A stretch of DNA of 64,000 bases from Labilibaculum euxinicum (GTDB lineage: Bacteria > Bacteroidota > Bacteroidia > Bacteroidales > Marinifilaceae): the NCBI RefSeq assembly GCF_009795715.1, contig NZ_WTCR01000006.1:62001-126000 (forward strand), given 5' to 3'. Below the pieces are notes generated by a model that saw only the letters and a list, made by a program, of their open reading frames with translations, ran no database searches and was not told the DNA's origin. Positions 34,329 through 43,103 of this stretch are shown in pieces (the stretch's first letter is position 1; the number at the start of each line of letters is the position of its first letter). The translations under genes were made by a program, and so were the position numbers.

Positions 34329-35249
34329 TTACTTTTTGATTGATTTGCTCCAGGTGTAAAATAAATCGGTCCAGGAGCTGACGTGCCCTTTGTTAAAACC
34401 AAAAGAAAAGCCGTGGCCTCCGGTCGAGAAAATATGCATTTCAGCAGAAACTCCATTGCTGATTAAGCTTTCGTACATCAACAAGCTGTTTTTTACCGGC
34501 ACCCCATTGTCATCGGATGCGTGAATAAGAAAAGCAGGCGGTGTATCGCTGGTAACCTGTAGGTCGTTGGAGAATTTATCAACTAATTTTTCAGTTGGAT
34601 TTTCTCCCAATAAACTTCGCTTCGATCCTTGATGTGTAATGCCCTCTTTCATGCTGATTACAGGATAGATGAGTGCCATAAAATCGGGACGGGCACTTTC
34701 TAAATCAATATCGTCAGCTGCAGGATACATCAATTCATTGTAATGTGTGCCAAGGGTTGAAGCCAGATGTCCGCCGGCCGAAAAGCCCATTACGCCTATT
34801 TCATTTTTATTGATGTTGTATTTTTCAGCATTAAACCGGATGGTTCTTAAAGCTCTCATTGCATCTTGTAAGGGGGCTTTGTAACTTTCAATAACCGACT
34901 GAGAATCCGGTAAGCGGTATTTTAGAACAAAGGCTGTAATTCCTTTTGAATTTAACCATTTGGCTATATCGGTACCTTCCGAATCGTATGCTAAAATTCG
35001 ATACCCGCCGCCAGGGCAAATAAGAACAGCCTGACCGTTTGAATTTTTTTTGGCAGGAGTGAATACCTCTATTGTCGGCGTTTGTACTTTCGAAATCCGA
35101 ACAACATCTGTTGCATTTATAACTTCTGTTTCATTTGAAACTTGGTGGTTTGGCATCTCATTCGGCCATAGAGGAATAATGTTATTCTGACCAAATATAT
35201 TGAACGAATACACACTAATTAGTAACAAGAGAAGACCTGTTTTTTTCAT
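34329..35249 (-). CDS. Secreted alpha/beta hydrolase, carbohydrate esterase-like
   Basis: 306 residues, signal peptide ending IFGQ. The alpha/beta-hydrolase motifs are PGGGY (79-83, oxyanion), nucleophile GFSAG (Ser157), acid in HASDDNGVPV (Asp246/247) and His279 in STGGHGF. This layout matches the BD-FAE/acetyl-xylan-esterase-like group. It probably removes acetyl or similar esters from polysaccharides or oligosaccharides in the periplasm. It lies on the minus strand with the membrane regulator gene upstream (88 bases), possibly one operon. The exact substrate is unknown. Confidence 0.86.
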   Translation of the reverse strand: MKKTGLLLLLISVYSFNIFGQNNIIPLWPNEMPNHQVSNETEVINATDVVRISKVQTPTIEVFTPAKKNSNGQAVLICPGGGYRILAYDSEGTDIAKWLNSKGITAFVLKYRLPDSQSVIESYKAPLQDAMRALRTIRFNAEKYNINKNEIGVMGFSAGGHLASTLGTHYNELMYPAADDIDLESARPDFMALIYPVISMKEGITHQGSKRSLLGENPTEKLVDKFSNDLQVTSDTPPAFLIHASDDNGVPVKNSLLMYESLISNGVSAEMHIFSTGGHGFSFGFNKGHVSSWTDLFYTWSKSIKK

Positions 35250-35337
35250 GATTTATATTTTATTGATTTTGGAAAATAAATTTACGATTATTCGATGAAT
35301 TGCAGATGTAATACGATGTTTAAACGGGCAGGTGATT

Positions 35338-36489
35338 TTATTCTGTGGTAACCAGCAGCAGTTTTAAATCGGTATTGGTTCTGCTTTTGCCTTTCGCCAT
35401 AAAAACGGCAGTAAAATAGGTCGAATTGCCCAAATAAGAAGCAGTGAATTTTTGCAGGGAGTCGGTATTTGTGAAATATTCTACTGTTGAACAGACGCCT
35501 ATGTCGTGATCCGAAAAGAAAACGAATTGATCGTGATTATTCGGACCTTTGTATTTAGATACAATTGAATATTCAGAGACAAGTCCTTCGGTGAATAAAT
35601 TAAATGTGGTGTCCTTTATACTTGGGTGTTTCGAGAAATACAGTTTGGAATCTTTAATTTTGTAGTATTGATTTGCTTCATTAAAAAAATGGATGAACGA
35701 ATTGTTATTTTTAATTGGGCCGGCATAAATTGTATTTCCATCTTTTAAATCAGCAATGGAGGTTTGGCTTGAAAAATGAATGTTAAAATCAGTATTGTAT
35801 TTGTCGAACAGGGAAGTAATTTTTTGGCTGGTAATGGCCCCCATACCGGTCATGTACGTGTAATTGGCAGGAGAAAGCTCGTTTTTAAGCTTTGGGTTGT
35901 TATCGCAGAACTGATAAAATTCCTCAATGCTGTTGATTGTATAATCGCGGTTCCATCCAAAGGCACCGGTTGCCGTATTGCCCATAACACCAAAAGCGTC
36001 ACCAATAATTAGCTTCGGTTTGGTTTCATCCGCAACAAAGGAGTTCCAGATGGCAGGTGCTTTTTGAGGTATTTTACTAAGGGCAAACAGCAATAAAACA
36101 ACAAATAGTACTACGTAAGGTATGTATAAGGATAATTTTATTTTTTTAACTGCGCTTTCTTTGTTTTTTTTCATCGAAAACATCAATTGATACTGACCTT
36201 TTTCAATGTGCAGTCTGCAGGCATCTTCTTTGCCTTCGGTTTCGTAATACCGGGCAATTTTTTTCCTCAGATTATAAACATTAACCCGCACTCTGGGACT
36301 GCTTTTTTCTGCGTTTTTTGATTCTCCAAAAAATTCTATTTCAATTAATTTTTCTTTAAGATCGGTTCCTTTAATTGTTTCTTCGAATAGATAGGAAAGT
36401 AAAGAACTGCTTGTCGGAGCCTTGGAAAATGTTTTGCTATTCCTGATTTTCGCAATAATAAGCCGCTTGTTATCTAAAGAGATATTCAT
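35338..36489 (-). CDS. Membrane-anchored winged-helix (ToxR-like) one-component regulator
   Basis: 383 residues without a cleaved signal peptide. Residues about 1-105 look like an OmpR/ToxR-type winged helix: LLSYLFEETIKG, KLIEIEFFGES, RVRVNVYNLRKKIARYYETEG and LHIEKGQYQLMF. Similar N-terminal domains occur in membrane adenylate-cyclase-like and CadC-like regulators. One membrane helix spans about 117-139. The ~240-residue C-terminal part is extracytoplasmic and unrecognised. It would sense an envelope signal directly and act on DNA without phosphorelay. It is divergent from the BNR_4/GH2 operon, with tandem GTTA repeats in between. Confidence 0.72.
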   Translation of the reverse strand: MNISLDNKRLIIAKIRNSKTFSKAPTSSSLLSYLFEETIKGTDLKEKLIEIEFFGESKNAEKSSPRVRVNVYNLRKKIARYYETEGKEDACRLHIEKGQYQLMFSMKKNKESAVKKIKLSLYIPYVVLFVVLLLFALSKIPQKAPAIWNSFVADETKPKLIIGDAFGVMGNTATGAFGWNRDYTINSIEEFYQFCDNNPKLKNELSPANYTYMTGMGAITSQKITSLFDKYNTDFNIHFSSQTSIADLKDGNTIYAGPIKNNNSFIHFFNEANQYYKIKDSKLYFSKHPSIKDTTFNLFTEGLVSEYSIVSKYKGPNNHDQFVFFSDHDIGVCSTVEYFTNTDSLQKFTASYLGNSTYFTAVFMAKGKSRTNTDLKLLLVTTE

Positions 36490-36561
36490 TAAAGAAGAAT
36501 TTTCAGTTTTCGGGTTTGGTTTGTAATGGTTGGTTTTACAATGCTTTGGGTTTAGTGTTAA

Positions 36562-36590
36562 CCGTTATAAGTACCGTTAAAGCAATGTTA
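36562..36590 (+). promoter_or_regulatory. Tandem direct repeats, candidate site of the winged-helix regulator
   Basis: CCGTTA at 36562 and again at 36574, then ATGTTA at 36585, place GTTA words at 12- and 11-base spacing. OmpR/ToxR-type winged helices usually bind head-to-tail repeats about one helical turn apart. The site is 73 bases from the regulator start and 118 from the BNR_4 start. Confidence 0.5.
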
Positions 36591-36707
36591 AAGATAGACA
36601 AAATGCTTGGAATCGTTTCATTTGTAAAAGGATTATTGAAAGCACAAATAATTTGAGTTTTTCAAAGTGGAAGAATAAATGATTTTCAAATTAAAATAGT
36701 TAATAGA

Positions 36708-38006
36708 ATGATGAAAAATAAAGTTTTCGCGGTCATCTGCTTCTTATTTATGTCAACAGTAGTTTTAGGACAACAAAACACATTGACAAATGATGGAGCA
36801 TGGTGTTGGTTTTCTGCACCTGGAGCAATTTACAAACACAATGGAAAGGCTGAAGTTGTAACTGGTTGGGTCACTTCCGACGGATCGATTGAAGCTGCGA
36901 CTTTGAATCTGGAAGCTAAAACGAGTTACATTCAAACGGTAAGTCCGAAGTTGGATAAAGACGATCATGCGAATCCTTCTTTTATTGAGTTGAACAACAA
37001 AGATGTGCTGATGTTTTATACCAAGCATTTTGATCAGGCTGTGCGTATGAATAAATTGTCCGCAGCAGGAGATTCCAAGGATTTTGGTGCAACTTCCTTT
37101 AAAGAGGTGTTTAGCGAGGAGCAATTTAAATTGTATCCGCGAAAGTGTGTTACTTATGCAAATCCGATCGCTTTAAAAAAGGAAAAAAACAGGTTGTTTT
37201 GTTTTGGCCGGTGGACAGGTTTTAAACCCAACATGATGTGGTCGGATGACAATGGCGAAACTTTTAATCCGGCTCAGGTTTTTATAACGAATCAACCATT
37301 TAACGATGACAATCGCCCCTATGTTCGGTACTATTCCGATGGAAAATCTAAAATACACATCATTTTTACCGATGGACATCCGCGAAAAGAACCAACCAAT
37401 TCTGTTTATTACGCCTGTTACGAAAAGGGTGCATTCTGGAGAGCTGATGGAACAAAAATTTGTGATTTAAATCAGATTCCTTTTGAGCCTAAAGAAGCAA
37501 CAGTAGTTTATAAGGCAACAAAAGAAACTGGAAGAGCTTGGGTTTACGATGTTACAGCTGATAAAAAAGGGAATCCGGTTATCTTATATGCTCGTTATCC
37601 GAAAGAAACGGAACATTTATATCACTACGCTCAATATATAAAAGGGGAATGGATCGATAATGAGATTTGTAATTCGGGGAAATGGTTTCCTCAAACACCT
37701 GAGGGAAAAACGGAACGGGAACCGCATTATTCTGCGGGTTTAACTTTTCATCCATTAAAGCCTAATACAATTTATTTATCGAGAAATGTGAACGGAGTTT
37801 TTGAAATTGAGAAAAGAGTGACTTCAGATTTTGGTAAAACATGGGAAGTAACTCCAATTACGCAGCATTCAAAATATGACAATGTTCGTCCTATTGTTCC
37901 TAAAAACATGAAAAAAGGCGATAAAACAGTTGTGTTGTGGATGGAAAACGAGAAGTACATTCATTACACAAATTTTAAAAGCAGAATTAAATATTTTCTA
38001 GATTAG
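36708..38006 (+). CDS. BNR_4 repeat protein, possible polysaccharide lyase or uronidase
   Basis: 432 residues, signal peptide ending VLGQ. NDGAWCWFSAPGAIYKHNGK at the mature N-terminus, PNMMWSDDNGETFN, and HIIFTDGHPRKEPTNSVYYA are typical of BNR_4 beta-propellers. This group includes ulvan-lyase families PL24/PL25 and sialidase-like enzymes. His and Tyr residues that could form a lyase site are abundant, but I cannot assign them. It is followed after 21 bases by a GH2 glucuronidase, so a role in splitting a uronate polysaccharide is likely. Start at 36711 is equally possible. Confidence 0.78.
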   Translation: MMKNKVFAVICFLFMSTVVLGQQNTLTNDGAWCWFSAPGAIYKHNGKAEVVTGWVTSDGSIEAATLNLEAKTSYIQTVSPKLDKDDHANPSFIELNNKDVLMFYTKHFDQAVRMNKLSAAGDSKDFGATSFKEVFSEEQFKLYPRKCVTYANPIALKKEKNRLFCFGRWTGFKPNMMWSDDNGETFNPAQVFITNQPFNDDNRPYVRYYSDGKSKIHIIFTDGHPRKEPTNSVYYACYEKGAFWRADGTKICDLNQIPFEPKEATVVYKATKETGRAWVYDVTADKKGNPVILYARYPKETEHLYHYAQYIKGEWIDNEICNSGKWFPQTPEGKTEREPHYSAGLTFHPLKPNTIYLSRNVNGVFEIEKRVTSDFGKTWEVTPITQHSKYDNVRPIVPKNMKKGDKTVVLWMENEKYIHYTNFKSRIKYFLD

Positions 38007-38027
38007 AAATCATTAAACGATACAATA

Positions 38028-39851
38028 ATGAGAATCACAAAATTTATATCGGTATTAGTTATTTGCCTGTTGTTTGGTGCAGGTAATTTATTTGCACAAG
38101 GCAATTTTATTACGAATGTTAATGGTCGCACCCATCAAAGCCTGAACGGCAAGTGGAAGTATATTTTGGATCAGTATGAAACCGGGCAGATCGGTTTTAG
38201 TCCTTTGTATAAAAACAGCAAAGCAAAATCGAAGAGCGATAGGGTAGAGTATAGTTTCGATAATGCTCAAACCTTATGGGTTCCCGGTTCCTGGAATTCG
38301 CAAAAAGAAGAGTTGTATTATTACGAAGGAAGCATTTGGTTCCGAAAAACCTTCGATTACCAGCCCAAGCATAAAAACTCCAGAATATTTATATATGTGG
38401 GGGCTGCAAACTATAAAACTACTTTTTCATTTAATGGGAAAAAATTGGGTGTGCACGAAGGTGGATTTACTCCATTTAGTTTTGAGGTAACCGATTTACT
38501 AAAAAAGCAGGATAATTTTTTGATTTTAGGAGTTAGTAACCGACGTGAGAAGGATTATATTCCTGCCATGGTAACCGATTGGTACAATCATGGAGGAATT
38601 ACCCGCGATGTGAAAATTGTAGAGGTTCCTCAAACCTATATTGATGATTACACACTGGTTTTACAAAAGGAGTCGTTGAATAAAAAAACGCGTGTGGTAA
38701 AAGGTTCTGTTCAGCTTGCCGGCAGCGATTATCCTGACAAGGCAAAGGTTGAAATTAAGGAATTGGGAGTTGCTGCCGAAGTTTCCATAAACAAAGAGGG
38801 AAGAGGTGAGTTTGCATTTAGCTCAAAAAAGATGAGCTTGTGGTCGCCCGAAAATCCTAAGCTTTACGATGTAAAACTGATTGCGGGAGAAGATGAGCTT
38901 ACTGATAGAATTGGTTTTAGAACTGTAGAGACAGAGGGAAAAGAAATCCTGTTAAATGGGAAGCCGGTTTTTCTTCGCGGCGTTTCCATTCATGATGAAA
39001 ATCCGGTTCGAAGAGACAGAGCGCATTCAATGGATGATGCAAAGCTGTTGTTGGGTTGGGCAAAGGAAATGGGTTGTAATTTTGCCCGCCTGGCACATTA
39101 CCCGCATCAGGAAAATATTGTTCGTTTGGCCGATGAAATGGGAATTTTACTTTGGGAAGAATTGCCATTGTATTGGGGAATTGACTGGAAGAATGAAGAC
39201 GTTTTGAAAAAGGCGAAAGCGCAATATTCCGAATTAGTTAGAAGAGACAAAAACAGAGCCGCCACCATAATTTGGTCCATTGCAAATGAAACGGTACCCG
39301 GCGAAGCGCGAAATCACTTTTTAAGAGAAGTAGCTTCACAGGTGCGTTCGTTGGACAGCACCCGCTTGTTGAGTGCGGCCTGCAAAAAAGATGGTTGGGA
39401 AGATGGATTGGCCGGTGATAATTACAAAGTGAGTGATCCGATTGCCGAAGTTTTTGATATTGTAAGTTTTAATGAATATCAGGGATGGTACGGCGGATCG
39501 CCTGAAACCTGCCGGAACAAGCGCTTCACAATAGAATACAATAAACCGGTAATTATTAGTGAGTTTGGCGGTGGTGCAATAGAAGGATTTCATGCCGATA
39601 AGGAAACACGCTGGAGTGAAGAATATCAGGAGTATATGTATCAGGAGAATTTGGCCATGTTCGATAAAATTGACGGCGTAGTTGGATTAACACCATGGAT
39701 TTTGGTCGATTTTATGACACCGCTTCGTCAATTGCCCGATGTGCAGGATGGCTGGAACCGAAAAGGATTGGTTTCGGAATCGGGAGCCAAGAAAAAAGCT
39801 TTCTATATTATGCAGAACTATTACAAAAAGAAAAAAGAGGAGTACAAATAA
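38028..39851 (+). CDS. GH2 beta-glucuronidase-like glycoside hydrolase
   Basis: 607 residues, signal peptide ending LFAQ. The GH2 order is complete: sugar-binding domain (about 30-200, YYYEGSIWFRKTF, FSFNGKKLGVHEGGF), Ig-like domain, and TIM barrel from about 300. The acid/base is Glu421 in WSIANET and the nucleophile Glu512 in ISEFGG. GFRTVETEGKEILLNGKPVF and GVSIHDENP are typical of beta-glucuronidases. Its length matches that group rather than the ~1000-residue galactosidases. Glucuronide preference fits the neighbouring uronate pathway but is inferred. Confidence 0.9.
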   Translation: MRITKFISVLVICLLFGAGNLFAQGNFITNVNGRTHQSLNGKWKYILDQYETGQIGFSPLYKNSKAKSKSDRVEYSFDNAQTLWVPGSWNSQKEELYYYEGSIWFRKTFDYQPKHKNSRIFIYVGAANYKTTFSFNGKKLGVHEGGFTPFSFEVTDLLKKQDNFLILGVSNRREKDYIPAMVTDWYNHGGITRDVKIVEVPQTYIDDYTLVLQKESLNKKTRVVKGSVQLAGSDYPDKAKVEIKELGVAAEVSINKEGRGEFAFSSKKMSLWSPENPKLYDVKLIAGEDELTDRIGFRTVETEGKEILLNGKPVFLRGVSIHDENPVRRDRAHSMDDAKLLLGWAKEMGCNFARLAHYPHQENIVRLADEMGILLWEELPLYWGIDWKNEDVLKKAKAQYSELVRRDKNRAATIIWSIANETVPGEARNHFLREVASQVRSLDSTRLLSAACKKDGWEDGLAGDNYKVSDPIAEVFDIVSFNEYQGWYGGSPETCRNKRFTIEYNKPVIISEFGGGAIEGFHADKETRWSEEYQEYMYQENLAMFDKIDGVVGLTPWILVDFMTPLRQLPDVQDGWNRKGLVSESGAKKKAFYIMQNYYKKKKEEYK

Positions 39852-40263
39852 AAAACGGAGATAAGTTTAGTATCGATAGGGGTACTAATGCCAAATTAAC
39901 ATCAAAACAGGCCTTGTAAAATGTTTCTTTTCAGCTATATCCTCGTTTAAAAAGATGCATCGTGACATGGATGTGCTTTACTTTTTTGACTTGATACAGC
40001 TAAAATTAATTCATTTTAATTAAAGTCTGTTTTGAAATTAAATTGGTATAATCACAATAAGGAGCGTTGATTTTTTTTCAGCGCTCTTTTTTTTGCTGTA
40101 ATGTCTCGTCCTAAAATAGCCTTACACAAAAAGTAATGTCATGGGAAAAAGTTAATGTAAAATTGATCAGAATTTAATCTTGTTTTTTGAATTGTGAGGC
40201 ATATATTCTATAGGTTTATAGCTGAATCTACTTCTAACATTTTTCATCATTCAATACAATTCC
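39852..40263 (+). other. 412-base gap between GH2 gene and propeller/phosphoesterase gene
   Basis: AT-rich, no gene. It contains the terminator at 40062-40094. The promoter of the next gene should lie between 40095 and 40263 but no exact TAnnTTTG was found. Confidence 0.5.
40062..40094 (+). terminator. Terminator downstream of GH2 gene
   Basis: GAGCGTTGA pairs with TCAGCGCTC (one G-U pair) around a T-rich loop, followed by eight Ts. Confidence 0.82.
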
Positions 40264-42984
40264 ATGAATTTTAAATTTTTTACGGCTGCAATTCTTATCG
40301 TACTGTTTATTGGGTGCAAAAATTCTGTAAAAACAGTAAAAATATTACAAGTACCGGGGAAAGATCAATTTTGTAAGATCGACAAAAAAGGAGTGTCGGT
40401 GCTTCCAAGTGGTCGTTATGTGACTCCTGCAGGTGAAGTTATCCCCATCACCAACGATCCGTATGGAATGGCAATCTCGCCTGATGGAAAAAAAGCAGTA
40501 ACACTGCACAATGGTGTAATTACTATTATCGATTTAACGCAGGTAACAGCACAGCGAATACCTGATTACGAAGGAAAAATACCTTCTCCTTTATCCAAAG
40601 GTTCATTTTTAGGAGTTGCTTTTTCCCTCGATTCAAAATATGTTTATTTAAGCGGAGGAGACAAAGGCGATGTCGTTATTTATGATGTTGATAAACTGAA
40701 AAAGACAGATGATATTTCATTGAATGGGAAAGTGAATGGCACAGATTATCAGGATAGTTTTACATCCGATTTGATGATGAATCCCGATAAAAACGAATTG
40801 CTGGTATTGGACAGAGCTAATTTCAGAATGGTTCGTGTCGATTTGGCCACTAAAAAGGTAACTGCTTCGGTTAAGGTTGGACGACAACCTTTCGGCATTG
40901 CTTTAAGTCCCGACAAAAAACAAGCTTTGGTTGCCAATGTGGGGATGTATTCTTACCCTCTTATTACAGGAGCAACACCCGAAAACATTCAAAACCTTTT
41001 GATTTCGCATCATCCTTACGGAAATAATACACCCGAATCGGTTCATGGAACATTGGTAGAAGGCAAACAGATTCCAGGTTTGGGCAGTCCGAATCATCCC
41101 GATGCCATGAGTGTGTTTACGATTGACCTTGATAACAATAAGGTAATCAGTAAATTCAAAACCGGATATTTAATTGGGGAAACAGTAGAAGATGCCGAAG
41201 TTGTTGGTGGTGCAAGTCCGAACTCAATTGCTGTGGGAAAACAATTTGCCTATGTAACCAATGCCACCAACGATAACATTACAATAATAGATCATACAAG
41301 CCAAAAGATAGTCGGACATATTCCTATTCAGGTGGATGAACGTATTGATAAACTTAGAGGTTTGCTGCCCTTTGGAATTACAATGACCAAAGATGAAAAA
41401 ACCCTGTATGTTGCCCTTTTGGGATTTAATGCCGTTGCAGTAATCGATGTGCAAGACAGAACAACCAAAGGTTTGATTCCTTCAGGCTGGGGACCAACCA
41501 GAGTGGAATTATCGAATGACGAAAAAAATATTTACATCATTACCTGCCGGGGTTGGGGAGCAGGTCCCAATGGCGGGGTTGGTTTTGTACCGCCTGTTCA
41601 GGGCAGTTCGGTGAGTGAAATTCAGTTGGGGAGTTTTCAAAAAGTGCAGGTGCCCGGCGCTGATGAGCTGGCCCGCTATACCAAACAATCGATCGATAAT
41701 ACATTTATTGAAACAACGATTGAAGAGGATGAAAAAAATCCTCTGCCAGAATTGCCCGGATTGCGCCAAAGCCCGATTAAACATGTGGTGTATATCACCA
41801 AGGAAAACAGAACTTACGATGAAATTTTCGGGCAGTTGAAGGATGCTGCCGGCGACAGTACATTGGCACGGTATGGTACTAACAACACCTACACATTGCC
41901 CGACTCTCTTCAAAATCAGTTTCCCAATCTGCGTATTTCACCCAATCACATAAAAGCGGCCAAACAATTTTCTTTTTCAGACAATTACTATTGCGACAGC
42001 GATGCATCCGTACATGGTCATCATTGGTTGGTGGGGGTAATTCCCAATGAATGGGTTGAATCCAATGCCAGTACAGACAAAACAGCTATGCCTTTTTCGA
42101 AAGCCGAAGGACGGCGCTTTCCCAAAACAATCGGAAGTGTGGATCCGGAAGATTATGCAGAAACAGGCGGACTTTGGGAGGCCTTGGAACGACAGCAGAT
42201 AGAATTCTACAATTTCGGACAGGCCAACGAAAGCGGGCACGAACGCGAGGCATGGTACGACACCAATACGGGTGCTGCTCATGGCGTAATGATTCCCATG
42301 CAAAATGCCTTGTTCACAAGAACCAGTCATAATTATGCCGGTTACAACACGTCCATTCCCGATCAATACCGAATGGATCAGTTCGAATTGGAATTCACGA
42401 AGAAATGGATAAACAGCAACGACGAAATGCCTCCTTTCATCACTATGATGATTCCCAATGATCATGGTGCAAGTCCCAATGCCGAACAAGGATATCCGTA
42501 CCGCCAGTCGTATATGGCCGACAATGATTTGGCTGTTGGACGTGTACTGCACTTTTTATCGCGGACAAAATACTGGAAAGATATGCTCGTAATTATCACC
42601 GAAGATGATCCTCAGGGAGGAGTCGATCATATTGATGCTCACCGTTCTGTTTTGATGATGGCAGGTCCGTATGTAAAGCATGGATATGTTTCGCATACTC
42701 ATGCCAATTTCGGAGCCATATTGAAAACCATATACAATATTTTAAATGTACCTTATGTGAATCATTTCGACCTAACGGGTTCGTTATTACAGGATTTTTT
42801 TACGGATAAACCCGATTTTACGCCCTATACATTGGAACTTCATGATAACCGGATTTATGATGCCGAACTGTCGATGAAGAAATACCATAAAACCATCGAC
42901 TGGAGAAAGATTGAACAAGGACCCGAAATGGATAATGTAGAAGATGCCCGCGAAGATTTTGCAAAAAATAATACCGAGGAATAG
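40264..42984 (+). CDS. YncE-like beta-propeller / phosphoesterase fusion lipoprotein
   Basis: 906 residues with a lipobox (LFIGC, Cys18). Residues about 60-430 form a YncE/lactonase-type propeller (DPYGMAISPDGKKAV, VKVGRQPFGIALSPDKKQ, FGITMTKDEKTLYVA). About 500-830 is a phospholipase C/acid-phosphatase-type phosphoesterase domain (HVVYITKENRTYDEIFGQ, SDNYYCDSDASVHGHHW, ITEDDPQGGVDHIDAHRS). The fusion is a recognised architecture in Bacteroidota. The substrate is unknown; a phosphate or sulfate ester on a glycan or lipid is possible. It is probably bound to the outer membrane. Confidence 0.88.
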   Translation: MNFKFFTAAILIVLFIGCKNSVKTVKILQVPGKDQFCKIDKKGVSVLPSGRYVTPAGEVIPITNDPYGMAISPDGKKAVTLHNGVITIIDLTQVTAQRIPDYEGKIPSPLSKGSFLGVAFSLDSKYVYLSGGDKGDVVIYDVDKLKKTDDISLNGKVNGTDYQDSFTSDLMMNPDKNELLVLDRANFRMVRVDLATKKVTASVKVGRQPFGIALSPDKKQALVANVGMYSYPLITGATPENIQNLLISHHPYGNNTPESVHGTLVEGKQIPGLGSPNHPDAMSVFTIDLDNNKVISKFKTGYLIGETVEDAEVVGGASPNSIAVGKQFAYVTNATNDNITIIDHTSQKIVGHIPIQVDERIDKLRGLLPFGITMTKDEKTLYVALLGFNAVAVIDVQDRTTKGLIPSGWGPTRVELSNDEKNIYIITCRGWGAGPNGGVGFVPPVQGSSVSEIQLGSFQKVQVPGADELARYTKQSIDNTFIETTIEEDEKNPLPELPGLRQSPIKHVVYITKENRTYDEIFGQLKDAAGDSTLARYGTNNTYTLPDSLQNQFPNLRISPNHIKAAKQFSFSDNYYCDSDASVHGHHWLVGVIPNEWVESNASTDKTAMPFSKAEGRRFPKTIGSVDPEDYAETGGLWEALERQQIEFYNFGQANESGHEREAWYDTNTGAAHGVMIPMQNALFTRTSHNYAGYNTSIPDQYRMDQFELEFTKKWINSNDEMPPFITMMIPNDHGASPNAEQGYPYRQSYMADNDLAVGRVLHFLSRTKYWKDMLVIITEDDPQGGVDHIDAHRSVLMMAGPYVKHGYVSHTHANFGAILKTIYNILNVPYVNHFDLTGSLLQDFFTDKPDFTPYTLELHDNRIYDAELSMKKYHKTIDWRKIEQGPEMDNVEDAREDFAKNNTEE

Positions 42985-43103
42985 AATGCATTGCCAATTT
43001 AAAATCAATTAAATTTCAAATATATTTTAAATGATAAGTTTTGATGTTAATTTGATATTTGCTTATTTTCACAAGCGAAACAAACCTTTAAGCATCATAT
43101 TTT

